Shown: one piece after another, positions 52,524-63,607 of the stretch
Layout: each line of letters starts with the position of its first letter
How positions within the stretch are numbered: the first letter of the stretch is position 1
DNA from: Saturnia japonica
Taxonomy: Eukaryota > Arthropoda > Insecta > Lepidoptera > Saturniidae
Reading direction: 5' to 3'
Length of the DNA: 64,000 bases
Assembly (NCBI GenBank): GCA_033032175.1
Contig: CM065318.1
Span: 11,656,001-11,720,000 of the forward strand
The notes under the pieces: generated by a model
The model's database searches: none
What the model was told of the DNA's origin: nothing
The model's input: only the letters and a program-made list of their open reading frames with translations
Made by a program: the position numbers and the translations under genes

Positions 52524-54320
52524 ATGGGCTGCAAATTCTGTGGACCTAAATTGTCGCTGTGCGGCCTAATATTAAGCGTATGGGGAATCATTCAATTGGT
52601 GAGTAAAAACTTCTATACATACATCTTAATCTTTTGCTGAGGATTTATTATAACACATAGGACCATTTCAGACTTTAATGGGCGTCTTCTATTATATCAG
52701 AGCTGTGGCTCTGTTGGAGGACCTCCCACTTGAAATGGAGAGTGGTCACCACACCATTGACGATTTCATCACCACAGTCGAGACTGGCTACACACAAGTA
52801 AGTCCTAGCAAGATTTGTTAGAAAATGAATAGTCTTTATAAAACCAATGTATGTTTAAATATCTCGATTATCTTGAAACATCTCATTTATTACCGTAAAT
52901 GCGCCACAAGAAATTTGGTTGTGCTATTTGTTAAAAAAAATTGTATTATACAAATGAAACTTGCTATAAATATATATACACAAATAATAATATAAATCCA
53001 TGTTTGTCTCCAATAATATTTCAGTTTTTTAAAAAGCTTGCCTTTTGTGCTATGTGTTTTCAGTTTAATAACAAAAACTTATTAAAACTATTACTAAAAG
53101 AAAACCATTGCTTTGGATATGGCTTGTTCTGTACTATTCCATTTCTTTATTTTCTTGATGACAGTTCTAATTTCATAGTTGTTGTGTTGTGACCAAGTAA
53201 GTAATGATATCGACAATATAGTGACGATTCATAAGATTTTGATTAAAATAAATAAATAAAGATTACCTGTCCTTATAATTATTTCATTTCATTGTCGAGT
53301 ACCTACCTATACCTACTTATTTTACAACAGCTTCGAAAATTTTGAAGAAGTTGGCATTATCAATCAAGAATTAATGTCTAACATCTTTTAATGAAATATA
53401 ATATTTGATAATAAATTTGTACAGAAGTATCCCGCAGTATTTTAGATTCTTACATTTTGTAAATAAATATCGGGTCTGTTATCATGTTACGTTTATATAT
53501 ATAGCTCCATCCCTATCAATTTCTCTGACTCTGGTATAACCTTGTATGTGTGTAAACATCATATTTTTATAAAATAATGCATACATAATGTAAAAAAGAT
53601 GCTCATTCAAGTTTTCACAGGAGCTGTCATCGAGAAAATAAAGAAATGGAAATGGTATAGTGACATTGTGGCTTTTTACTAAAAAAATATATAAATCTTA
53701 TTATATTACATTATCATCTTAATTTACAACAGTTGACTATTTAACCTAGATTTTTAACCTTTTTTCAGATTCTAGACACTTGTTTAATTTCCTAAATAAG
53801 AAAATTGACATAATAAAAGACATTATCAAACTCATTGATGTATTTTGAATAGTATATCTTGCGAATATCCTTACTAAGTGTGAATACACTGACAAATAAA
53901 AAATGCTGACCTTTTAGATATTATGTTTAAGTATACTATAAAAAAAATCAGTAGTGTGGCATATCACAAATAAGTGAGCCTATTGGCATACTTATCTATT
54001 TACTACATAAATTAGGCAACCCAGAAACCAATTTACAATAATTTTTTAATTAGATACCAGGTTGACTTGTCAACATATTCTCACTATGTATGGATATATC
54101 CTCTTATATAGGTATATATTGCTGTGTTAACATTATGAATTATAGTAACAAACTGTTTGTTACAAATATTTCAAGAAAGAAGAACTTGTTTTAAACGTTT
54201 TTCTTACTTTAATTTCAGAATGCCTATAACTGCTGGATTGCTGCCTTGTTATACGTCATAACATTGGTTGTATCTGGGCATCAGTTCTGGATGAACAACC
54301 GTTCTTCCGTTAGTATGTAA
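52524..54320 (+). CDS. RNASEK: Ribonuclease kappa (RNASEK), V-ATPase-associated membrane protein
   Basis: Complete 100-residue protein in three exons: 52524-52598, 52672-52797, 54219-54320, all joins in phase 0. The start MGCKFCGPKLSLCGLILSVWG carries the family's CGPK motif, and exon 3 has NAYNCWIAALLYV. Two hydrophobic segments (about residues 8-32 and 70-90) fit the two-helix membrane topology. The length matches human RNASEK (about 98). The protein was first described as an endoribonuclease and later found as a small subunit in the membrane part of the V-ATPase; it supports endosomal acidification and endocytosis. A diverged tandem copy lies 2.1 kb downstream. It is divergent from phafin, whose start is 1.9 kb upstream. 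Confidence 0.92.
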
Positions 54321-54529
54321 GTTGGTGATATAATGGTAATTTTGTTGCTTTGTTACTGTTTAACAATTCCATTCCACTTCTAAGTTATTTTAATTTTAGA
54401 CAGTAACTGTCATGAATGCTGATAAAATTCACAGCACTTTCAAGGTCTTTGTAAACTTGGTAAATTAGCACATCAAGTATTCTAAACAACTAAATTTTAA
54501 ACAACTGCTGTTGCTATCAGTAATTAAAT

Positions 54530-54535
54530 AATAAA
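54530..54535 (+). terminator. Candidate poly(A) signal of RNASEK copy 1
   Basis: AATAAA about 210 bases after the RNASEK stop codon. Other AT-rich near-matches follow, so the actual site is uncertain. Confidence 0.3.
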
Positions 54536-56057
54536 AAAAATTGAAGTCTGAAGACTTGATCATTTTTTGCCAATGCAAATAATCAATGTTTCAAAATATA
54601 AAAATAATCACTCAAATATAATTTTTAATATTATTGAAGAGACTAAAGTTGTATGAATATTAAAGTTTGTCATATTGAATTACATAATATTGTGAATAAG
54701 TATTACTTTCTGTGGATGAGTGCTATAATTATTGTACATAATATATCTATTATTGTAGGTACAGTGTAAAATGCTTAGATTTTCTTGAAGTAAATGTAAT
54801 ATTTAATGTTTAAATGTTGTTTTTATTTTTCATGAATCTTTGTAATATTATTTTAGATGTGCAATCAAAATGTATTGATAGTTTCAGTTTTTTAAATTTT
54901 CTCATTGTACTCAGGTGGTTATTTTAAAAACTTGACTACATTTTTAATCAATTATAGAACATCATTTATTTCTATAATTTCCCATGTTGTAGCTAATTGC
55001 ATAAAGCTCAGGTATGTCAAGATATTTTCGCCCTAATGTATTAGTGACCATGAATTATTTTCCTTATTTATTTTGTGCTGCTAAGACACCGACTTGTTCT
55101 TACAAATGAGAACTAAGGGTTTTTTACAAGGATATACAAGCTAAAATTGTATTTCGTTGAGTATATAATAGCTTAAAATAATCGCATAGCAACCTTTTAG
55201 CGTGTTTCTCTTTTCTCTCTTTTATCTATGTTTTTAATGTCAAAATTTGTCCCCATAAAAGTATAGAGAGACCACGAGTACCATCTCTATGTATTGTACG
55301 AAAAATTATCCATCGAAAAGCGTTAAGTTATCGTGGCTCCGAGGTAGCAAGTGCGTACATTTTAAAGATAGCGCCAAAAGTAATTTTTTTTACTCCACAA
55401 AGTTTTCTCATTATTGTTTAATTATTTTTTTAAGTTTTACAAGAGCAAAAACTATAAAATCACGAAAAACTATTATTTCCACTTGCTACGCTAGCGCCAT
55501 TTTGGTTAGTTTTTGAATTAAAATTTACTGCTTATAGCTGAACCCTTTCAACTTGTCGCCCTTTTAAGATGGTTTTCCTTACTTCCTCTATCCTCCATAC
55601 ATAGAAGTTATATATTTTCTCTATAACAAAGTTAAATGTGGTCTATGGATCAGGGATACCTGATGTACTAGTTTTCTGGTACACATACCATAGGCTTCAG
55701 GGTCATGTACCAGGTAAAATTGATGCTGGTATGCAATAATACCTAACAACTTTCAATAATGGTTGATGCCTCAGGTGTTTTGTTCACCTTAGAGGGAAAA
55801 ACAGGTCATCATAAGGGCCGGAAGACGGAATAAAGCCCCTGGTATTTGCTAGTTTTCTGTACCGAGGAGCTAAAAAAAAGGTTCTCTGAGGCGGAAGGCG
55901 AAACTAAACCTGTGGTATTTCTTTTAGCGACATTTGTAACAATTATTAGGCCACTATCTATCATCCCTGCTATGGATATAGTTTATTATCTATGAGTGAA
56001 GTTGTGGAGTTTTTTAGAAGTGACATGCTGTGGTTTTTATTTTTAAATAATTGACTT
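54536..56057. other. Intergenic sequence between the two RNASEK genes
   Basis: AT-rich, no coding signal. Around 55,290-55,530 and 55,640-55,950 the base composition changes and short phrases recur ('ctggtacacatacc', 'ctgtaccgagg'), which suggests old insertions that I cannot classify. Confidence 0.3.
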
Positions 56058-56330
56058 AGGTTTTTGGACCCTATAATATGTAATATTGGTGGTATTTTAC
56101 GTCATATAGTTTCGTTGTTGTGCCTATGTGAAGTGGATTATAAACATAAAGTGGGAACATGCATTTTGAGATGTCACAAAAACTCCCTAGATAGTTTTGA
56201 CAAGGGAGCCACCATCTTGTCAGAAAACCCCACTTTGTATGGGAAATTCTACGAAGGCTTCAAAAACATTGACACTGGCAAGTGCTTTTTGCGGCATCAA
56301 AATAAGAAGAAGAATAGTCAAGTCGTTGAC
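56058..56330 (+). repeat. Unclassified two-copy repeat, copy 2
   Basis: Homologous to 31,488-31,785 in the same orientation, ending in 'cggcatcaaaataagaagaagaa'. It lies about 100 bases upstream of the start codon of the second RNASEK gene, so it may form part of its promoter region. Confidence 0.6.
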
Positions 56331-56435
56331 ATTACTCATTGACAAGAAGTCTAATTAGCAATAGGACTATAGTAGTCAACAATTATATAGTTCAATAAAA
56401 CTGTTCATAAATTTACCAGTTTTATTTGATTCGTT

Positions 56436-57773
56436 ATGGCTTTCTTGTCTAATTGCGGTTCCTGTTGCATGATCATAAGTATATGGGGTGTTATACAATT
56501 GGTAAATATTATACATGATCTTTATTCATCATCGAAAAATAAAATTCCGGGCTTCAGTCGTCAGGAATGTTTTTTGTGTAGATTGGATAAAGTTTTGTAA
56601 AAAGCGTTTGATCACTATTTCTCTGATCTGGTGTGAGTCTCGATGCACGACAGTAACTCGCTTTTCTCAAGTACCAAGTTTGCATAAACGCGAATCGACA
56701 GAAATTCTTGGGAACATATTTACTTACAATTTGATCATACCACCAAGCTAAAATTTTTATCACTGAACTTGATTTACAATATACCTAGCATCCAGCGCGT
56801 CTATCATTTATTCATTTGATTTTAAAACACCCAGGTGGTTTTTACTCCCATCCTAAGGGTTAATTCCAAAATTATAGAAAAAACCATACATTATTCTTCA
56901 AAAAAATTTCACACATGAAGTCAAACAAATAAAAAAGAAGATTATCATTCTACCTCGGTTCGAAAAATCGTAGATCCGGGGCTAATCACAATTAATTATA
57001 CAGATCATATTTCAAAATATTGGTATTAAAATTACGCAAACCTACTCATTTGCAGTGTCTTGAGGTTAAATTAAATCTCTTGCACTGAGCAAGATTATAA
57101 ACCAATTTTTTTTTTAGTAATTTTCTGTAATAGCACTTTTGTGATGCATATTATAAGCTAACGTAGACAAAGCGTATCTCGTATAAATATAGTGTGGTGT
57201 AAAAATTGCTTGGGGTAGGTACGTGCAGTTTGATGTTCTAAAGTCACTACTTTCATACTACGCAGGTTCTAATGGGTATTTTCTTCAAAGTAGAAGCAGT
57301 CGTTTTAATTGACGATGTGGAACCAGAGGAATACACTGACTATGCTGATTTTATAAAAAAGACAAAAGAAAATTATGCTATTGTTAGTAATTTTCTATTT
57401 TTGTTTCGTCGAAACGTTTTTCATACTTATTTGATTTCAAAGAGTAACAAGTGTTTATAACGCAGTAATTTTTATCCCGTAGTTTTATTCTTATTCTTAT
57501 TAAAGACTATTCATATATAATACTATTTATTAAGCGAGCAGTACCTAAGTAAAATCGGTGTACTTAAAAATTTACTTTTTCCTGTAAGATGTTTATAATA
57601 ATTAGTTCTAAGTAAATTTACAGGTGGCTCTTAATTGTTGGATCGCGGCCGGCCTGTATTTATTGATGATTGGAATTTCATACATTTGTCTTAAAAAGGC
57701 CCGATCTATAGCGGCGAAGGAAGCTATAATTTTAGAAGATGACGACTTGAGCTGCAAACCGAAGCAAGTGTAA
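56436..57773 (+). CDS. Ribonuclease kappa-like paralogue (tandem copy 2)
   Basis: Complete 110-residue protein in three exons: 56436-56501, 57266-57382, 57624-57773. Both introns are in phase 0 and at the same places as in the upstream RNASEK gene (after WG(I/V)IQL and just before the NCWIAA block), so this is a DNA-level duplication and not a retrocopy. The N-terminus MAFLSNCGSCCM lacks the CGPK motif, the tyrosine before NCW is changed to leucine, and the C-terminus is extended with an acidic stretch (LEDDDLSCKPKQV). Two hydrophobic helices remain. The frame is intact, so the gene is probably functional but may serve a specialised tissue. It meets the TSSK-like kinase tail-to-tail. Confidence 0.88.
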
Positions 57774-57857
57774 CTTGGTGATTTGTTTTAACCTGCTAAT
57801 ATTAGCTACGTGATAAGTAAGGATGTTCAGTATAATGTAATATTACATTTATACTTA

Positions 57858-57863
57858 AATAAA
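57858..57863 (+). terminator. Poly(A) signal of RNASEK-like copy 2
   Basis: AATAAA 85 bases after the stop codon. It is 37 bases from the opposite-strand signal of the kinase gene. Confidence 0.5.
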
Positions 57864-57899
57864 AAAACGTGCGTGTACACGTGTAAAACTTGGGTCTTA

Positions 57900-57905
57900 T
57901 TTATT
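57900..57905 (-). terminator. Poly(A) signal of TSSK-like kinase
   Basis: AATAAA on the - strand (TTTATT on +), 12 bases beyond the kinase stop codon at 57917-57919. A second overlapping variant lies within a few bases. Confidence 0.45.
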
Positions 57906-57916
57906 TAATTTAAAAT

Positions 57917-60900
57917 TTATTTTACTTCTTCCAATTTTCTATCAAACGTCACAGTACCGATGTTGACGCTCTTAATTTCTTCTTTGCTGACTTTTTCATT
58001 TTCCTGCAATATGACGTTTTTTGTTAAAATATTGACATTGTGGGTTAGACTCACACTTTGTTATAAGATTCCTAATATTTTAGCCTTACAACCCGCAGCA
58101 AGAGCTCGCTCGAGCAAAATACGCGCTTCTCTTCCGACCCACACGCTGTTAACGCTCTTGCCATCAACGCATCAGCATTCATAGATAATCAATTTTCTTT
58201 TACACTAGTTCGGCAAAATGACTGTACAGCACTTAATGGTGAATGAAGTACGGTACAGTGCACAAAACAATGCCGAAGTCTCGACTTAACTTTTGTGGGT
58301 TATACCTACTTCACACAAAACCAGTAATATCGGGCCCCATCATTATCGTCTTAGTCGAAAGACGTGAACTGCGGGATATATATATATATCCTTCATCTAT
58401 CGGGTTCCCGTAATATTTACCAGATCATTGGACCATCTTGGAACAGACGGCTAGTGTTGTTGGTTTTATACTCTTTAAGGTTTTCGGACCTGGATTGATG
58501 GTATCAGAGATAATCACCAGAGAGAACTTATACAAAATGAATAAACAGTAACTGATCCTTTGGATTTAGTATCGAACGATGTAAATTTGAAATGAACCGG
58601 AGCATTACAATACTAGATTCTAACGAAGAATAACATAATGATGCAACCATAACAAGTATATGGGTATTATTATTAAGCTAGATATACCTAAAACTTAAAA
58701 TTTATCACTAAGCAGTTATAGGTGTACCTATGCATGCAGCCACACTTAAAGAGTTAGTTTTCATTCTCGCTTTAGATTTTTACTATCTTCGACTATGTTA
58801 GCTACCATGATCTTATATTCTCTAATAGTCATTTATGCCTATATCACAAGGACATAATATATTGATTTAGCCTAAAATCACCTGCGTGTCGATCTCTTCG
58901 TCTTTAGAATGGTGGTTCGGATTAAGCCAGGGGTCGACTAATATTTGTGAGATTTTGACGCGTACTTTCAACGGCGCCAGGACTCTTGTAATCAATTTCC
59001 GACATTCGGCTGATACCTTCGGCTCACGGGGGAACGTTACTTTATTTTGAACTTGCTGTACGCAATAAAAATTGTCCTATTAGCATTAAGTATTCTCATT
59101 TCTAAACAACATGGTAGAGCGAGTTGTATCGGCGGTGAAGGGAAAGAAAATACTGTACCTGTTCTACTACTGTAGTACTTACTTCATAAACAATTATTGC
59201 TAATTGAATGTAGTTTATCAAAAATTAGAACGTTTTGGCTAAACAACGTCCAACTAATCTTGGGAAATATATGTTTGCAAAATTTATTTATGTTTAATTA
59301 TCTACCTCATTAGCCACTGGTCTTAAGCGCCACTGTTATGCTCGAGGTCCTGGGTTCTATTCCCAGGTCGAGGCAAGTATTATTGGGTTTTTAATGAAAT
59401 TCTCAGTAGCAGCTCGGAGTTTGGCTGTGTGCTCGATTAATGACAATAGGCTCACCCCCTATTACATGGGACCTAAAATATACTCGGCGAACTGTAGGTG
59501 TAGGTACATTAGTACACCTCTGCTTAATCCTTCGATCAATACAGGCATGTGGATATGTTATCTATATCTTATCTATACAATTAATAAAATTGAAATGTCC
59601 GTAATGTCAAAATAACAACTTTTTACTAAATGCATATGAAAGTATATACGATACATATAACAGAAAATCAATTTTTAATATTTTTGTGTCTATCTGTTCC
59701 GGGTCATCTCTGGAACGGTTGGACCGATTTTGACGGGACTTTCACTCGTAGATAGCTGATTTTATAGGAACTAACTTAGGCTACTTTTATTTTAGAAAAA
59801 TAATTACGGTTCCCCACAAATAAAAAAACTGGTCATGGTGAATTAATTCGGGTGCTTAAATGGCTTACGCTGAGTAAACAATAAGAGATATAGCTAATTA
59901 ATGTAGTAAATAATTGTAGACAATAAAAAGATCTACAAAAAAGTCAGCGAAAGTAAATATCTATCTTTTAAGGAACACCCACAAGAAGCATTTTTGCCTT
60001 TAAAATAGCCGGGAGCGGAGAAATCAAGATTCGCGCGGGCATTTTGTAGTACACGTGAGCAAACCCGCGGGCACAGCTAGTGTTTAGTAATCTACATAAG
60101 TTACCTTTAAAAGCTGAGTGTAATTCGTATCATCAAAAGGCAAGCGTCCATACACAATAGCATACAACACCACGCCCATGCTCCAAATATCCGAATCCTG
60201 GGGCCTGTAAGGTACACCTTTCAAGATCTCCGGCGAGGCGTATGCATAGCTTCCGCAGAATGTCTCACTCAAGGCGAACACACCGCTTTTTGGCTTCATA
60301 TGTCCTCGGGCAAAGCCAAAATCGGAAAGCTTTATGTTGAATCCATGGTCCATGAGCAAATTTTCACATTTTATGTCCCTGGTTGATGATAAAATATTTT
60401 ATTATGTTAATTCATTACTAATGGCTGCTAACTACGTTATTACTTATAAATACAAAATTCTTCTTTTTAATAGTGAGTACAGTACAATCCAGAAACAAAG
60501 ATAATCATTGAGAGATCACCAATCCATCGTCAGTGTTATGTATTAAATGAAAATAATGAAACATCCTTCAGTGAGTCTATAAGACAACTACTAGTTTATT
60601 TTTAGATGTACCTCCACCAAAAATATTATACTTAAGTACCTACATAACAGTCAGCATTCGCTGTTATGCTGGTCTACAAACCTCTCGGTTTTCCTTCCTC
60701 TCTCCTAGGAGGCAGGAACATGTGTATATATTTATATATGTTAGTATAGCTCGATTTTTCTACGGATAGGGAATTAGTCAGATCGCGACATTGCAATCGA
60801 GGCAAAAGCCCAAGCCGAGGCCCGGCCACTTTGGCACCCTTGCGCGCATGTTGCCCACGCTTTTCGCGGCTGAGTGCCTTAAGCGCTCGTCTTCAAGCCA

Positions 60901-63607
60901 CGGTAAAGATGTAAAAGCCATCAGAGGCTCTAGTTTCTTGGGCACCTAAGGCTAACAGTATAATAGTCAGTCAGAAAAAAAACCTACCGGCTTATGAATA
61001 TACAATGGCTGACACCGAAACGCGACAAATCATAGAAAGTCTCTGTGACGAGTTTATCACCTTTCGTATGGTGATCGCAATCCAGTCTGTCACAATTGTA
61101 TCCTACGATCCTTTTTGTTTTACATAAACTGTTCCCTAATTCTTGATTATCTATGTACTGATTTATATTTTCTTGTAGGTAAATTTAGCTACTACTGGTG
61201 TAGTAAATATGTTAATATTACCTATCTATGTTGGTACACAGATGATATTATCATATGTTCAAATTCATGCACGGATCTAGAATTTAAATTGGAGGGGGGG
61301 TCATACGTTGAAGTTCAACATCGAAAACATTATAAAAATTATAAAGGAATTAGAAATTCATACGATAATTTAGATAAAACATATATACAGTTTTTTTTAC
61401 AATCAATTATAATTATAATTAGTTTGGGGATGGTCATGACCCTATAAATCCTCTTAGATTCGCGTCTCTTTAAATTACTGATAAAATTGCGATAGAATTA
61501 CAGAAAGCGAAAAAATATTTACCTATGAACAACACCACGCTCATGGCAATAATCGACAGCTTCAACGAGTTGACGAAACCAGCGGCGACCTCGTACCTCA
61601 TCTATGTGTTGATCTTTACGGATTATGTCCAGCAAACTTCCATTTTCTGCATATTCCATCACTATGTATACCCTGAAGAAATTATTGATATTTTATCGGA
61701 GGAGACATTATTGGTGGTTTATAAACTTAAATAAACTTTATATGTAGTATATTATGCAGCGCTGTACCTAACCCATGTAGCATCCGGTTGCAAGCATTAC
61801 CTTGGCGCTCCATCCTTGTTAGAAGTGGTGAATGCAAATCGTGATTAGCCATTCAGCTATATAGCAGAAGTAAAAAATGCTACGGGCCCCAAGCTTCTGG
61901 AGACTTAGCAGGTATGTCTTGTAAAATATATATGGGTCTCCCAAGTGTTCTTTAATGAAAACATCTCGAAATTTACACTTTTATTATCATATACAACCTA
62001 GGATCTCCTAATAGTATTTGCAACAGGCGCGCTGCCTCAATCCGCCTCTGGTCAAATACCGATCGTCTAGTGAGTCTTGTGGCGTTCCCCATGACCTGAA
62101 ATCGAGGTGCACCGCACCCTATACACCCTAGGTAGATACGACCTATATATTATGCCTATATTACGTTTACATGTTTGATTGTGTAAACTTTTATTGTTGA
62201 AGTATTATAATATTGTATAGATGGGGAGCAAAATTGAGTGCTAACAAAAATCTAAGTTTTGTTGCCCCTCCGACCAACATATTCGCATATCTTATACTGA
62301 ACCCGTGTTACATCTATGCAATTGCATATAGGTAGGTACTCAACTTACTTGTATACGGATGTAATAAAATGTGTAATATATTAATATTTAAACTTTTTCT
62401 ATTGTATATATTCCAAGATAATCGTTCTTAAAGAGTAAACTCTAGTCGTGCGTCGAAAATACACGCACCATTTTTATCTACCTTAATAATTATTGTACAC
62501 TGAAATATACATAAAGTTTATATTTAAATTCTAACATATCAAAAGATATACATTTGACTGGATTATCGATTCTACTTATTAGGCTGTGTATCCACCAGAG
62601 ATGTGTGAGGTAACCAGGCGGTGCGTGAAGAAAAAATCCTCCAATAGGGTTAGACACTTCATTTTCTTAGCCTCGTTTACCGCAGCTGGTGGAAAAAGGC
62701 TAGCGGAGCTAGGTATTTGTACTTACAAAAAAGCGACGGAATGTGTGCGAAGGCTGCGTGCGAGAGATGCCACCGCCGTCACGCCCTTTTCGTCTCAGTA
62801 GAACTGACTATACTGTTAGCCTTAGGGGCCCTGACGCCGCTGAGGCTTTTACAGCTTCACCGAACTTGGGGGCGAGCGCTTAGAGCACTCAGCCACGAAA
62901 GTTTTGGACGACTCGCACGAGGGTGCCAGAGTGGCCGAACCTCGGCTCGGGTGGTCGTCACACATGCGAATAGGTCGCGATCTGGCTAATTCCCTACTCC
63001 TACATATTCGAGTTAACTAACATATACTCATATGCATGTTCCCCTCCTCATGGGAGGAAGGAGGGACACATGCGTATGTATATTTAGTGATCGGAAAGGT
63101 TGTGCCTCAGTTGAAAAAGTCCGCTACATATACTCGCCCCACTCAGCTACACGCTGCGCCGCGCCGTGCCGCGCTGTTTTATAGCTTCGATAGGTATTCT
63201 GATACCGCGTAAGCTCCTCGCATAGCTTTTATGGAAACCATCACATCGTTTCATAGCGCCGCTACACATCCTCATAGATACCTCGCACATCTCTGGTGTA
63301 TACGCAGCTTAAGAGGACTTATTTATTTAATAGTTTAAAATGAATATATTTAAGTGTATTCGTCATCCGTGTGTACCAATTTCAACAATTATATTGATAA
63401 GAACATTATAGGGATTGTTTATAAATAGTTATGATACCTATGTGTTGTTTCTATGGCTTGAAGAAAACGTATAAGATTTTCATGTTTCAACCCTTTGACA
63501 ACTTCTATTTCTCTGGGTAGAAATTTCTTTAGATAATCTCCAGGTGCTTGAAACTTGCTTATAATTTTTATGGCCACTTGACAGTTATGCCGATCACTTG
63601 TAGCAAC
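57917..63607 (-). CDS. Testis-specific serine/threonine kinase-like protein (TSSK), N-terminus outside window
   Basis: Five exons in transcript order: 63438-63607, 61523-61672, 60105-60378, 58882-59055, 57917-58003, in frame throughout (855 nt). Kinase motifs: VAIKII with the ATP-binding Lys and LPREIE with the alpha-C Glu in the first; [14 protein letters not shown] hinge and VVHR in the second; DIKCENLL, the DFG motif in LSDFGFARG, the TSSK-like [13 protein letters not shown] and [10 protein letters not shown] in the third; QVQNKVTFP and the last helices ending DPWLNP in the fourth. The HRD triad is split by an intron between R and D. A short charged tail follows. APE is SPE, as in several TSSKs. 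The exon with the glycine-rich loop and start codon is not seen before 64,000. TSSKs act in late spermatogenesis; that role is inferred from family. Confidence 0.9.
59303..59550 (+). repeat. Bm1-like SINE in kinase intron
   Basis: Second copy of the SINE at 33,040-33,340, with 'caataggctcaccccctatta', 'catgggacctaaa' and 'tacacctctgc'. A B-box-like GGGTTCTATTCCC lies near 59,351 after 'gctcgaggtcct', consistent with a tRNA-type internal promoter. Confidence 0.75.
59572..60080 (+). repeat. Helitron-like non-autonomous element, copy C
   Basis: A 509-bp element from TCTATACAATTAA to 'cccgcgggcacagCTAG', flanked by A on the left and T on the right. The end lies just behind the palindrome CCCGCGGG. 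Homologous over its whole length to 41,858-42,389. Its end is only 25 bases from the donor site of the third kinase exon (60105). Confidence 0.55.
60690..60985 (-). repeat. Repeat, inverted relative to 62,799-63,060
   Basis: Read on the - strand it matches 62,799-63,060: 'actgactat', 'actgttagccttagg', 'gacgagcgctta', 'gtcgcgatctg.ctaattcccta'. It is richer in GC than the surroundings. Class unknown. Both copies lie in introns of the kinase gene. Confidence 0.65.
62582..63308. mobile_element. TIR element (MITE) in kinase intron, with nested repeat
   Basis: About 727 bp between imperfect inverted ends: left 'GGCTGTGTATCCACCAGAGA' and right 'cacatctctggtgtatacgc', roughly 30 bp with a few mismatches. 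TTA flanks both sides (62579-62581, 63309-63311), a three-base duplication as in Harbinger-type elements. The inside contains, at 62,799-63,060, the repeat also found inverted at 60,690-60,985. No coding sequence is supported; short open frames inside have no motif. Confidence 0.6.

Noticed and set aside
61115..61734. + strand frames opposite the kinase
   Set aside because: 61,525-61,734 is the complement of a kinase exon; the 61,115 frame is AT-driven with no motif.
62586..62989. Two overlapping + strand frames of 71 and 90 codons
   Set aside because: They lie in the GC-richer MITE and nested repeat, which lowers stop frequency; no recognisable protein.
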